In this document: positions 23,533 through 35,755 of the stretch, in pieces
How the letters are laid out: each line of letters begins with the position of its first letter
Numbering within the stretch: position 1 is the first letter of the stretch
Made by a program: the position numbers and the translations under genes
NCBI GenBank assembly: GCA_900073065.1
Contig: FJOG01000013.1
Coordinates: 1,256,240 to 1,320,239, forward strand
Origin: Phialocephala subalpina
Taxonomy: Eukaryota; Ascomycota; Leotiomycetes; Helotiales; Mollisiaceae
Direction of reading: 5' to 3'
Length of the DNA: 64,000 nucleotides
The notes under the pieces: model-generated
What the model was told of the DNA's origin: nothing
Database searches by the model: none
Seen by the model: the letters and a program-made list of their open reading frames with translations, nothing else

Positions 23533-24738
23533 ATGGCGAGCAACGAGCAGATCCTTATGTCAATGGCGCTGGATAATCAGATGAGGACGTCGCCCAATGG
23601 CCAAGAATTGTCCAAGATGCTCTGGGCGAATATTCAACAGGACGCATCCGATACTAAAGTCCCAACCCAAGCACAGCTTCGAATCCTAGCCCACTCTCTC
23701 GATACCGCCAACCTTTTGGCCTTCGAGTTCATTTCAGATGAAAACGAGATTATTTCTCCAGCTGAAATCCTTACCAAACTCCAGAATCTCCCAGCTGGGG
23801 TAGAGCGGGACACCGTCTGGTCTTGCGCTGAGGACTTCAATGAAATGGGTATGGATGTGACTGAATGTTTTGACCCGGACAGAGATTGGTCGATTCCGAA
23901 GGGGCTCAAGCATGAGGCGTTTCCCTTGTTCAACGAATTTCCGCTCGAACTAAGAGACAAGATCTGGAAACACGCAGTGGAATCCAATCATCTTGTCGAG
24001 ATCATCTGGCAAAAGGAAGAGCAACGTTGGTGGGCTTCAAAATCTTCTCAAGTTGGTCCTCCAGGCGTTTTTGCAACTTGTCGAGAAAGCAGAGAAGCAA
24101 CCAAGTTCGTCCGAGAGAATTGTGGGATCAATGCATTTGGGACTTGGACGAACATCTACTCTGACTTGCTGTGGATGAACACGCTGCAAGACATTCTGAA
24201 CAGACGATTCATGAATTTCTGTATGAATCTCTACGAGGTGTGGAAAGACCCGATCCGATCTAATGACGACGACATCGGTGATTCGGAGGACCGACCATTG
24301 TCGAAACTTCCGAGGTTGGCGGTGAGTTGGGATATGTGGGAAGGCATGCTGAATCGCGGTGAAATGGATGATGACCTCAGTGTTGGTGGCGAAGAGGGAC
24401 TTTTGAGGACGAACTTCACGAGCTTGAAAGAGATGGTTTTGGTGGATGTTGAGGATGTCAGGGATCAGGGTGGTAAATTGTACAGAGACGACAGGCTACT
24501 AGTGGAGGGTGAGCTGTTGGAGGCGCAACCTACTCAATTTCTAACGGATCCTACGAGCGCGCTGGAGAAAGCCCGCGAGAATTTGAAGTTCGAGCCGGGC
24601 CAGTGCGAGGTCATTTTGAGAAGGTTGCTGAGGGGTAATGATGGTCCAGGAGGGGCAAGATCTGAGTATCTGAATAGAGACCAGAGCTTTATGGGCATGG
24701 TCACATCGCTGCTACAGTTGGAAGAGGGGACGATTTAG
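23533..24738 (+). CDS. 2EXR domain-containing protein
   Basis: Single-exon gene, 401 residues. The signature is at residues about 130-150: F-P-L-F-N-E-F-P-L-E-L-R-D-K-I-W-K-H-A. This matches the 2EXR motif of a large fungus-specific family of unknown biochemical function, which is often expanded and variable between strains. Further family-like blocks are GVFATCRESREAT and the FGTWTNIYSDLLWMN segment that normally follows it. No signal peptide or membrane segment is visible; the C-terminal half is acidic. A broken paralogue follows on the same strand at 25376 and matches both the N-terminal IPTQA-type segment and the C-terminal VRD...GELL segment, so the two arose by tandem duplication. Start is the first ATG of the frame. 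Confidence 0.85.
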   Translation: MASNEQILMSMALDNQMRTSPNGQELSKMLWANIQQDASDTKVPTQAQLRILAHSLDTANLLAFEFISDENEIISPAEILTKLQNLPAGVERDTVWSCAEDFNEMGMDVTECFDPDRDWSIPKGLKHEAFPLFNEFPLELRDKIWKHAVESNHLVEIIWQKEEQRWWASKSSQVGPPGVFATCRESREATKFVRENCGINAFGTWTNIYSDLLWMNTLQDILNRRFMNFCMNLYEVWKDPIRSNDDDIGDSEDRPLSKLPRLAVSWDMWEGMLNRGEMDDDLSVGGEEGLLRTNFTSLKEMVLVDVEDVRDQGGKLYRDDRLLVEGELLEAQPTQFLTDPTSALEKARENLKFEPGQCEVILRRLLRGNDGPGGARSEYLNRDQSFMGMVTSLLQLEEGTI

Positions 24739-25375
24739 GGCATGAAGACAGTGTTCTCAATCTCTCAGCTTTGCCTGGACTTTCCAAAGGCAACCTTCTG
24801 TGAGCAATTACGGTCGTTGGCTAATGCTACGAGACTGCACTGCACGTAGTATCTCAGCCCAGCCGAGCCCTTTCCATTCTCCTTGAGATGGCGAGAGATT
24901 GAATAAGCTGGACGGAAGCGAAACCGAAATTCTTCATGCGATGCTCCTCCAAGTTTCTGGAGATCGCCTTCGAACAGATGATAGAGAGAACACATAACTA
25001 ATCTCGCCTACAAAGTATTTCTACCTACTTCCCATCCTCATTTCTGAGCTTTCGTTCTACAAATACAAAATAACGATCTCGGCGGGACCTGGCCTGTTGT
25101 AACTCACAGAGGTCGTCACTCATCCATCCATTTCATCCACCGGCTTCGCGGTTGCAAAGCTCGCAGCGCCTTCCTGAAGAATCGGTGTTGACCTAGAATG
25201 GGTGAAGCAAGAAGCAATGAAGTTAAGCTTCAAGGTCGTCTCAGTCCTTCAGTCCTTGGCGCAAGTACGGAAAATTTAGGACTACTCAAACCGGAGAGAT
25301 CACTCGTCAATTCTTTACACCCTGCCATCCTCACCTTCAAATTTCTCAACAACCCAATCCAATATCCATTCCGCA
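24739..25375. other. Intergenic region between tandem 2EXR copies
   Basis: 637 bp with no supported gene. Confidence 0.55.
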
Positions 25376-26446
25376 ATGGCCACTCTTGGTAGTGTCTTCG
25401 CTCCATACCATATTGAGGAGAGCATTTCAGACGACAATGTTACAGCACTCGTGCCGTCGAACGATATCAAAATTCCCACACAAGCTCGACTACAATACAT
25501 GGCCTCCGTCTTGGCAACTAGCCAACTCGCAGAACTGACGCCGTTCGGAGCTCATGACCTGGAAAACCCACAACTCACTGAGATATTCTCCAAAATGCAA
25601 CAAGCACGAGGGAAAGCACGAGACGAGATCTGGTCGTTGGCCGTGAAAGAGGAATTTCACGTCATTAGACCGTCGAACAAAGCTCTCTCTTTCACACTAC
25701 TCCACAAGTTGCCCTTTGAGCTTCGAAAATAAATCTGGGAGCAAGCACTAGAGAGTGATCGTCTTATTGAGATCGTATGGAACGGTAGATCGTGGGAGAG
25801 CCACTGATTCTAGCTAAGCTGGAGCTCCTCACGTTATGTATGCTTGTCACGAAAGCTTCGAAGCCTCGATGGGGCAGATGGTGTGCTGCTTCGGCACTTG
25901 GATGAATATTCGTACAGATCTGCTTTGGGTGAATGGGAGACGGACAAGAGCGTTGAGGCGGAGATTGTTCCAGCTTTGCTTGGAGCTTGATCAGCCAATG
26001 TGGGGAAGCAAGGCAGATGCTAGTGGTGATGTCTTGTCGAGAAACAAAGGGGCCCATCGGATCAAGAGGTTGGCTGTTGCTTGGCACTTGTTGAGGAACA
26101 TGCTGCAAGGGCAACAAGAGTCTGCAGATGCTACAGCTGATAGTTCAAGCTAAGCTGTCCCAAGTATTGAGCTTCCAAGCTTGAGGGAGTTGGTGCTGAT
26201 TCAACAAGAGCGGGTGCGAGATCGGAGCTGGCGTTACTACCAGGACGGGAGACCATTGACTCAAGGAGAGCTACTGGATCCGAAAATCACTACGAGGATT
26301 CACTCCCTGAGAATGCGAGAGAGTGGGTGTTGAGCCGTGAGAAGCTAGTTGGGACTGAATGCGAGATCTCGACGAGGTTCTTGCAGATAGGTGTCAAGGA
26401 TGGGAAGCGAAGCTACGACTGGGACCCTACGTTGCGCGTACTATAA
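25376..26446 (+). pseudogene. 2EXR domain protein, broken tandem paralogue
   Basis: Same-strand relative of the intact gene at 23533. The frame starts normally (MATLGSVFAPYH) and reaches the 2EXR motif LLHKLPFELRK, where a TAA at 25730-25732 stops it; the next codons still read IWEQALESDRLIEIVW, matching the intact copy's IWKHAVESNHLVEIIW. A frameshift near 25810 is followed by GAPHVMYACHESFEA and FGTWMNIRTDLLWVN (intact: GVFATCRESREA, FGTWTNIYSDLLWMN). A second stop at about 26152 precedes SLRELVLIQQERVRDRSWRYY (intact: SLKEMVLVDVEDVRD). A last frame change near 26310 leads to ENAREWVLSREKL and a TAA at 26444-26446. At least two stops and two frameshifts make it non-functional as a full-length protein. 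Confidence 0.85.
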
Positions 26447-28245
26447 TCTACTTAGATGACTCTTCTGACCTGGCTTGATGAGACAGCGCGATGAGCTCTG
26501 CGAATAGCCGGGAAGGGCAGACTCCAAAGTGCGTTGCGGGAGGCCAATTGTCCTGGATCCTTTGGGACTTCGACAGTCGTGTGTCGTCGCAGGCGCCATA
26601 ACAAACTGATCTTGCGGAATGAAAGGGCTTGCTGGATTTGCACTAATCTCATCGCCGGGAATCTAGGATATTGCGTTGCATTTGAAGTCAGACATGGCGA
26701 TTTATTTTTCTCTTCACCAATTACGCCAGCGTGGAATTAAAATCAATACTTTGAAGGTCTGAGAATACGGTCGAATGAACTTCGTACGTGACTCAAACGG
26801 GCAGGTACACTCATCGCCTTTTCATTATGAACTTGTGCTGCGTCCCGATCCCATTGCAAGTCCTGATGCTATACACCCCTTCCTGTTTTCAGCTGAGTAC
26901 ATATGCTGAACGTATTGATCAGCTAGTGTTCTTCCCCTTGACATTCGGCATGCATCCCTCACGAGTGAGACAGACAGCATTTTCTGTGACCTCAGATCCT
27001 TTCTTCCTTCTTCTTTGTCCTATCTTGTGTAGGTAGGATTGCTGGTGTGCAGAATAAGTGACACAGAACATGTAAGTGTACTGCTTTCTCTGGAACTTTG
27101 GAAAGGAAACTACGAAATTGAAGCTAACTTCTGAGCAGACTTCGACCTGAGTGTAAGGAAATTGCCTCTGGTTATGTTTATCTCTTCGGCTGCTATATTC
27201 TCAAGTCGTTGACGATGTCATTATCGAGTTTGAAATAAAATCTGAAGAATCCGACATATATGATTCGGATGAGTTTGAGTTTGATTCGGACGATTCGATG
27301 AAAGTCTTCTGATTAAGTGGATCAGGGTTTGAGTCGAGTTCTCTCACAGTTGTAATAGCATCAACATTTCCTTTCTATGTGGCGTACGTAGATACCGGAA
27401 AATGAAGGCTGGTCCGTAATATTTTGATTCGCATTCCTTCCATAGGCATAAATTGCGATTCAAAAGGGGTCTCGTGATATCCGGAAAAAGTGACACCCCG
27501 GAAGCTGGCATCTGAAGCAGATTGTCCGAGAAAAACAGGGACTTTGGAAGTGAGCTATTTTAGAATTTCTCTAGGAAGCTTCCAAACTTGGCTCGTTATA
27601 ATCAGTCTAGAGCTGAGCTTTTCTCAAGATGTTTGAGTTAATGTTCTTCATTCTTCCGGACATCATAAGCTATGGTATCGCTTCTCTGGACATCTGGAGG
27701 GGGCTAAGGCATCGTTGTACTCACCTCAAATATCTTTGCATCTCAATAATACCTCCGGATCAACGTTTCCTCCTCATCCAATTTACCTTTGAAGCAATGA
27801 CTGGCTGTCATGAGGGAAGTGTTTCATTATCACATGTTGATCGGCGGGTAGCAGTCTCATCCTCGGACTTGAGGGTGTGGTTCAGACATTGTGATGGGCA
27901 GGCGATGATCAAGCAGATCAGTACAGTGTGATAGCAAGCTTCTAGCTCAAATTACATTGCCTTCCGACAACACAGAATACATAGAACCTAGCTGGTTCCA
28001 GCTCCCAGAGTAGAGTTACATTAGCCATTCCATAGCGACCGTAACTGAAATCCATATATCGTAAGAAAGCAAGAATGAAGCAAATAAAACTCCATGCTAG
28101 CCAGTAAATGCAACTTCAAAGATATCAATCCCTTTATGTCATACCAAGACACCACTCCGTGCGCTTGCTCATGTGCAAAGATCAAGAAAGCAAAAGACCG
28201 CCACCGCCAAACCCTTTTGAGTCCACATCGAGAACTAAAGGAAGA
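26447..28245. other. Intergenic region with a possible small coding relic
   Basis: 1.8 kb without a supported gene. Around 27059-27313 there is a coding-looking remnant: an intron-like segment (GTAAGT at 27072, GCTAAC branch, AG at 27139), then LRPECKEIASGYVYLFGCYILKS, and after a one-base frame change a very acidic end (VVDDVIIEFEIKSEESD, DSDEFEFDSDDSMKVF, stop at 27313). I do not recognise the family. A 101-codon frame at 27629-27931 has no motif and was not called. Confidence 0.35.
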
Positions 28246-31200
28246 CTACTGCATCCCCGGCCCCTGACCCTGATGCTGCAAGTGTGCATTATCAGCATTC
28301 TGCAGATTCAGATCCCCCACAATCCCATTCTCAAAGCTCGGATACTGACCACCCGTCATATCCGCCCAATCCCACTCCAACGTCATCGGCATCTGCCACA
28401 AATCCTGCGGTACAAACGGTTGTTGAAAACTATTCGTATTCACAGGAGACTGGACATCGTTTCCATTTGCGTAGTTTTGGATGTCTGCGAAAGGAGTCAT
28501 GCCGTTGGGAGACATGTATTCGCTGCCGTTGAAATTGGGGTCTTGCCAGTTGGGTGAGCCGTGGTTGGTTCCTGGACCTGGCATGGGGGAGAAGCCGTTT
28601 GCGGCGTTGAGTTGGGCCATGCCAGGAGAGAAGACGCCGGCTATTGAGGAAGTGCGGCCGTTGTTCATGCTGGGGGTTTGGGGTGAGATGGAGGATGCGT
28701 TTGGGACGGGGGCTTTGGTTTTGGCGGATTGGTCATCGTTGTTCTTTCGCTTTCTTCGCGAGGAGGATTCCTTTTCTGCTTTGTCGAGGACGACTTTGGC
28801 GATGCGTTCGAATTCTGAGCAAACTCCTAGCATGCGCTTTACTCCTCCGTTTTCGCCTTCTGTGCCTAGTGTTGAGAGGAACGTAACGACGAGGTTCATG
28901 AGGCGGACATCGGATCGAGCTCGTGGGTCTTGTGGATTCTGGAGAATGTTGCCGAATAATGTTACAAGAGCCGAAACAGGGAAATAGAGAATGAGCCTAG
29001 AGATGTTAGCCTTTATACATTCTCTGCTCTCGCCCCAACTTACCAAACACATGCAAAGTCTCCTTGTGGTACATATTTAATCAGGTGAATAGAAGCTCGA
29101 GCAGCTGAGACACAAAGTGCAGCAGATGAGAAGACGCGAGGATTAAGAGGCTTAGCGTTTAAACCTTGAATTGCATAATCCGATAATCTGCTGGTCCAGT
29201 AACCGTGGTGTATCGACATCCGATGGATTGTGGTTAGGCAGTTGTAGTACGCAAAGTGGAGCATGACAACGTGTAAGATCAACGGTGTATGCGAGGCTTT
29301 GATCTCATGTTCCGGACGGAAGTCGACTGGGATGCTGTCCTTCCATTCCTCCAAAAGGTGATCCAGTTCTCCAATTGTGTTGAGAAGCTCTCCGTCCGAT
29401 TGGCGCGAAGCTTTTGTCGAGTACAATTGCTTGTAGACCTTGCTTTCAATGGTAGAGAACTCGACCATCAGACGGAACAAATTGACCTTGCCCTTGCCAT
29501 CAGCCAGAGGAATGTTGCCGATATTGTCTTCGGGGTCTGCAGTAGGAAGCTCCACATTCATATCATCGTCATCTTGCGCCGGAGGTCTTCCTGACCGCAA
29601 GCAAATATCCTTGTCGAGCATATAAGCAATCCAGAAGACTCGTTTCCTCTGCTCAATTTCAATAGGGTTGAGGTTGAAGCCTGAACCTCGCTTGTGCAAT
29701 CCTATGCTATGTGATAATCGGATAGCAGCGGCAACTAGGAAGAACGTAGGTTGGGGATTCGGTGTGCCTTGAAGGAAAGAAGCCATTCCGAGAAGAGCCT
29801 GCACACTCAGCAGATCAGTGTTGCGTAATGTCAGTTCAGTCAAAACTCCCATAGCGTTCTTCATGTATCCCCATGCCTTGTCGTCCTCTTCCTTGGGCAC
29901 CAAATTGCTCATGACACGAAGTCGGTGCGCAATAGCTAGAGCAACGTTGAGACTGGCCCACCATCCAGATCCTTCGTAGGGGTCGTCCGTGTATTGCCGC
30001 TCGACAAGGTACATGAATGTTGGTTGATGGAACAGCGGAAACATGCAGTTGAAGTTCTCGAAAAAGTCCTTCATCAGAGACAGACATTCGTTCTTGGGAG
30101 GTAGTCGCTTGAAGATCGGTCGTTGGAAAAGATCCCCGAATACTTCTGGCTTCCAATACATCCATTTGTTCTCGTCCACGGAAGCCGAGGATATCATTTC
30201 CTGGAAGGATGAGTCGCCTGTCTTTTCATTGACCCACTGGATACCTTTAGGTGAGAAGATAGAGAATCCTGACGAAGATCCTATCTTGAGTCAGCATTTC
30301 TCCAATGTATGCCTTATTCCTGGATATCCGAACCTATGTACCGAGTTTCACCACAATTGTTCGTTACCAACGAGCACATCATATCTGACAGAGCCTCGAC
30401 CTCCCCTTCCTTCTCCTCCTCCGGACTACCACTCTTCCGCTTCTCTGCATTCTTTGGTGTGGCCTTGTTCTGTGGTTCTGGCGATGCGATAGTACTTCTC
30501 GGTGTAGAGTGGTTCTCATCATTCGGTGATGTTTGTGTGGGAGATGTAGGATTCGACCCAGGCTGCTGCGACAATCGTAACGATTCCCTCTTTGTCTCTG
30601 CAAGTCTCTTCTCTAACGTTCCCAAGTCCGAACCATCTTCCGTGAGTAGTCCTAGGTCCCGTAAGTCCTGTACCGCAATGCGCCTTCCCTCAAAGCAAAC
30701 GTACCAGAAAGTCGAAGCAAGCTTTCCATCCGACCTAGCCTATTCTCCAAACCCTCAATGTATTTCGCTCTGAACAAAGGTTAGTAACCTCAATGTACCA
30801 CGTCCAGGGATAACATACCCTTTCGGCGGGTTTCTCTTCTTCTCGACTTGTGTGAACACACATTGTGTATGATAATTGGCGCAATGCGTACACTCCGGCA
30901 GCTTCCCATCGCACTTAATCTTCTTCTTCCTACACATATCACAAGCCTGTCGCATCCATCAGCCGCTATCCCCAAAGTCCTCCAAGTCCAACTCCGGATT
31001 CAAGAGCTACAAGTGTAAAAACCTACCCTCGCTATCCTCCTCCTCTTGGCCTCAATACTCTCATCCATCAATGTCGCATCAGGAAACATATTCTGCCCCA
31101 TATCCGGCATATTCATATTCGGCAGCCCATCAGGCGCATACCCTCCAAAGATCTGAGGTGGGGGATTATACACGGGCGGTGGCGCCGGCATTCCCTGAGG

Positions 31201-31275
31201 AGGCATTGCGTAGCCGTTGTTATCGTGTCGCGGATCCATCATTATAGGGTTCGGTGGTGATTGAATCTGCGACAT
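28246..31275 (-). CDS. Zn(II)2Cys6 fungal-specific transcription factor
   Basis: Nuclear binuclear-zinc-cluster regulator. Exons on the minus strand: 31275-31027, 30946-30819, 30769-30705, 30651-30334, 30280-29044, 28996-28246; about 915 residues. The cluster spans Cys 85, 88, 95, 102, 105 and 112 (CX2CX6CX6CX2CX6C, sequence [22 protein letters not shown]). A short linker and a Leu-heptad dimerisation helix follow ([21 protein letters not shown], about 127-149). The fungal-specific TF domain (Fungal_trans) covers roughly residues 330-600, with [28 protein letters not shown] and [23 protein letters not shown]. The C-terminus is Asn/Pro/Gln-rich with an acidic, Trp-containing end, consistent with activation. 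Each exon join restores an in-frame conserved residue. Target pathway is not evident; neighbours do not form a cluster. Confidence 0.92.
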
Positions 31276-33166
31276 CTAGGAATCGCAGTCGAGGAATAAT
31301 TCGTGAAGGGACGTCTTGGCTGTAGGTAAGGGAATGACACACAAAACTGCACCGCCGTCTCGGACCAGTTGCTCTATTCGCAGCAGCGTATTTTCTCTTA
31401 TTCGGTTTCGTTCTTGGGCCCGAACCTGGCAATTGGTGCTGGGTTGCAGTCGCTCGCCTCGGACTTTGTGCAAATCCCGCTGCCTGCTTCCAAGACGCTG
31501 TACGATCGCCCAATCAGCTTCTTCAGGGTCCGGGTTGGCTTTATTTCAAGACAAATGATGGTGGTGTGCGTTGTTGATGTTCGTGATGGAGGTTTGGTGT
31601 TCTAGATGGATGGATGGAACTGGAGGGATGGATGGGACACAAAAAAATAATGGAGCAGGGCCGCGACACCGAGGGGTTGGTTAGTGTAACCTGGTGAAGG
31701 AGTATTGATAATCGGAGTTGAAGTTCCCTGATCAGACAAGACCAAAGCGAGAGTACGACGTAAAGCAGAGCTGTCGTGTGGAGTGTGGACAGGTCAAAGT
31801 GTGTGTGCGTTTTCCCCTCCTGCGCTGGTTCTCGACCCCCCTCAGAGCGTCGATCATTCTTAGAGAGTTCTACGCATACGTGGAAAACCTCCTACCTCAT
31901 CATATCATTCGGCGAACAGGCACCTTTGCTTACAGATTTCAAAAGTGTTCGTTACGATAGAACGCAGATATCTGATTCGATTCTCCAGATGTACAGGGTT
32001 CTGCGCCTCCTTCTCGAGTCTCTTTGAGGGTTGATGGGTGGTTCAGAAACCTTACCAACCGTGCGAATCGTGGCAACCGAAAGCAATTCTGTGACGCCAG
32101 CAAGCCCACTTTGAAGTCGGATTAAGGTTGTGACATGGTACAAGAAAAGTCCCGTTGGGCTGCTTACCCACCGCCAGTTTCAAGATCCGCTTCTAAGTCG
32201 GTATGGGACGACTCTGTTCTTTGAATTCTGACGACGCCTTCCAAGAATCCAAGGCGATTAAAGGTTTCTTGGAGATTATTCACCTCTTCGAATATCCTTG
32301 AACAGCTGTATCTCAAGAGTTTTGTTCTTCGTGACTCCATCGCTTCTCCGTGAGGTGTTCGTCACTTCGTCATGAGGCGGTCCAATAGATATGCTGGTCC
32401 TGACCTCTGACACTTTTGAAACGATCACGAAGTCCACATCTGTAGTCGAGGACCTTGGTGGCCAAGTGACAAATACTGACCCTGTATCATCTTTTTTGCT
32501 TAGCCACCTTGAGTCTGCGTCGAACTCGGGCGTTTAGTGTACGAGCATACGATTGAACGGACCACTGCTCGGTCTGAAGTTTGTGGGTGGGGAGGGATTG
32601 ATATGCTTAATGCACTTGATATTGCAGCTTCACGAACGAATCGTCATCTTTCGCTCTTCAAAGGCGGGGAGTTTTCGTCTCACAGTGGGAGTTAAGGACG
32701 TGGGAGACATTATCTTTTATCCGTTCCAGAACTTCCATATCCATCCATCTACTACAGTACTTTGAAGAATCGACTCGACGACTCGACTACACAAAAGGGT
32801 ATTATACAAAACTGACACGACCCTGAACGGAGAAGGAGGCAATAACCTCTCATCTCCAAGTAGGTCCTGGTCTTCATGAACAAATGTCGTCTAAATCCAA
32901 GACAACCTCATCACAACAAATGAGACCAGCTTTACTCAGCGATCCAAGACGACTGATTCATACATGACAAAAAACGCCAATCAGATGCAAAAAAAAGCAA
33001 AAGATATCCAGGCATAAGCCAAGAGAAAGTGCACTAGGGCACTGACAATATCTACAAGGAAGAGGGACATTCATGATCATCCATTACCCGGAAATCCCTG
33101 GGCCGAGGCACAGACGTCCTTTCCAGATCTTTGAGACGAAAGAAAGCTTGAGTCTGAGATTTAGAC
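31276..33166. other. Long intergenic region upstream of the Zn2Cys6 gene
   Basis: 1.9 kb between two minus-strand genes, with no supported coding sequence. It contains TGGA/GGATGGA-rich purine patches just upstream of the TF start (about 31600-31640). The length fits an extended promoter plus 5' leader of a regulatory gene. Confidence 0.5.
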
Positions 33167-34658
33167 TCACACCTCTTCCGTAAATCTCGACGAGACGTGA
33201 GACCCATCCTGCGATGGATGAGACCGCCCTACGAGATCTGGGCGTTGCGGCGGTGGTGTTAAAGGCACGGGCGCTGCCGCCGCCCCCGAAAATGGTCCTT
33301 GTTGGGTAACGGGCGTCCTCGCTGGACTTGGTCGCATAACAGGGACCCCACTTTCTGGTCTTGTCGATGGCCCTCCTGCAGGAGATCCAGGACCGCCATA
33401 AAAACCCTGTGAGTCCCGGTAAAATGATGATCCACTCAAGGTGTTGGGTTCATTTATTCCGCCTCCGTACCCGTCACCACCAGTCTGCAAGACGGACGGT
33501 AGCTTCCTTCCAGAAACTCGGTAGAAGCCTCGTTCGCTTTCTGCTGTCGATGATACAGTTCGGTCCGTTTGTCGAGAGCCTCGTTTGAATCCGGTAAGGT
33601 TGACTAGAGCAGAAGGGACGAAAGCCAATGATCGCCGTTCGGTCATGCCACCAGATGGTTGAGAAGGCGGCGGCCCTTCTCGACTCGTTGCGGCTCCAGC
33701 TCCAGCTCCTTCATTACCACTACCCAACTGCAACATGGATTGGTGTCGCTTCTTCCATCGAATGAAGGCCAGGAGAATGAATATTAAAATGGCAGCCCCA
33801 GCAATACTGCCAACAACACCACCTACTACAACTGGGGTAGATGGCGTATTATCATTCGAACTTCCTCCGCTTCCGGACGCTGCGGTACTGGTTGATGTGC
33901 TACCAGTGCTCCCTGCTGTTCCTCCAGCAATACCACCCCCGGTACTTGTCGCAAACACTGACGACGAGGAACTTGGTGAGTAAAGTGACGATGTCGAACT
34001 AGTGGAAGTGGACGATTCCTCAGATGAAGAAGAGCTCGATGATGTGAGATAGGTGAAGGATGAGCTCGAAGATGAGGTTGATGATGTTATAGAAGAGTTT
34101 GAGAAGCGTGAGCTACTCGAAGTACTTGAAATTACTGTTACTTGATTAGTCGACCGTCCCTCCATATACTCAAAGCCTAGACTTACAGGTCGTAGAATTA
34201 GAACTAGCTATTAACGAAGCGAAACTTGTTGAAAGAGTGGAAGCCGACGATGTCGATGTGGTGTTTAATGATTGTGATGCAGAACTAATCTGCCCTGATC
34301 CTGCTGCGGTCGTAGCCGATGCTGATGAGGACGAGGAGGCTTCTGCCGGACTGGCTGATGTTGTTGATGCGGCATTGGCACTTGTCGTCGCAGCAGCTGG
34401 ATATCGCTGGGTAGAATCGGCCAATACTGTTTGTATTGTGAAGGTACTGCCATTGGTATCGACATCTATCTGCTGAACGACTGATACCGTCGCTGTGATC
34501 TCTGTAACGACTGACTGTACTGTTGTTGCTGTGGCGCCGCTCTGGGCTCTGTGAAAAAGATGGTGCTGATGTTGGTGATTGTGGTTGTTGTGCTCGCGAT
34601 GAGCTCTCTCGTGCTTGGCCAGAATGAGTGATGGCCAGGCGTGGTCGTCGTCGCTCAT
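33167..34658 (-). CDS. Ser/Thr-rich single-pass membrane protein (Mid2/wall-sensor-like architecture)
   Basis: Exons 34658-34187 and 34134-33167; 479 residues. Residues about 90-250 are almost entirely Ser, Thr and Ala, a mucin-like stalk open to heavy O-mannosylation. One hydrophobic segment follows at about 258-283 (TPVVVGGVVGSIAGAAILIFILLAF), bounded by RWKKRH, a stop-transfer signal. The remainder is a cytosolic-looking Gly/Pro/Ser-rich tail with Arg patches. This is the architecture of Mid2/Wsc-type cell-wall stress sensors. What is odd is the N-terminus: MSDDDHAWPSL followed by a His/Asn-rich stretch is not a signal peptide, so either the start is wrong, a 5' exon is missing, or insertion relies on the internal anchor. 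No sequence-level homology to a named sensor is claimed. Confidence 0.7.
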
Positions 34659-35755
34659 GGCGGCGCCGGTGCTGCTGTCTCTACAGCGCTGCGTAACTTC
34701 TTGATGTCCGCGACTCGACGCGTGGGGTGAGGTGCGACGTCAACTCATTGCCGTCATTGAGGCGTGAGGTTGGGAGAAGAGAGTTGTGCTCAGAGCTCCG
34801 AGGGAGATGCTTCCTTCTGGATAACGCAAAAGCAGCAGATGCCCTCAGGCTTCTTGGCATCAAATTTCGCTAATACGGATGCGGGTCAGTTCCTGGTCTG
34901 TGGGCAGATGAGCCGCCAATCAGCGCGCCCAATTACATGAAATTACCGGGGTAAGACGGGGCTTTTAGCCAGATGGACGAGTGATGTCCGCTCAGTGGAA
35001 TTAAAAATAAGACGTTTTACAAGGGCGCCTCTAGCACGAGGCTCAAAAATGCGACGCACTGGAGGGATAGGCTGTTGTGGAATGTGGAGAGCCACGACCA
35101 CGACACGAAAGCCTGAATTAAGATAATTGCTGGGTGATGACTTGATGGCGAGATGACGAGAGGAGTCAGCTCATATAAGAAGAATGCAGGTACCTCGCCC
35201 TACTGGCTAGTGAGGCTCCGGTCTGCGCTGGGCTGCAGATTGAACAATGAGCACAACAGAGGGACTGACGACAGCACGGGACAAGACCTTCTAGACTGGG
35301 CCGTCCGATGCTGCTCTCCCATGTTCCATCCCATCCCATGTCAACCAGCGCCATTCCGAATAGGGCCGGTTCAATACGCCTCAACGGGTTGGTGCAACAT
35401 CAAAACACCAAATCGGCTGAAAATGGACAATTGTGTATCTTTGATTCTTTTGTGACGGAGACTAATCCAATAAGTCGTATTGATATTACCCAAGATTCAT
35501 AACTGAAGAAATCATCTCTTATGAAAGACACCAGTCGCAGCGTCGTATTGCATGTGATCGAAATCTGCAACATGATGCCCGCTTGCAGGTCCCTGGCCAA
35601 GCCTCTCCCGTTATCGCGATAAAAATCAAGCTTCTGGGCGCGGGGCTGTAACAAGACAGCCAACAGCCAAGATTCGATCAACGAAACGAAACAGCCATCA
35701 AACCAGAACATGAAAATCACAATGCGATAGCAGACACCTCATACAATAAAGCAAC
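34659..35755. other. Divergent intergenic region
   Basis: 1.1 kb between divergent genes; no coding signal found. Presumed promoters of both. A missing 5' exon (signal peptide) of the membrane protein would lie here. Confidence 0.5.

Noticed and set aside
27629..27931. 101-codon plus frame
   Set aside because: No homology signal or splice context; treated as chance.
28246..31275. Zn2Cys6 factor as the regulator of a secondary metabolite cluster
   Set aside because: No synthase, terpene cyclase or NRPS gene nearby; neighbours are a membrane protein and 2EXR genes.
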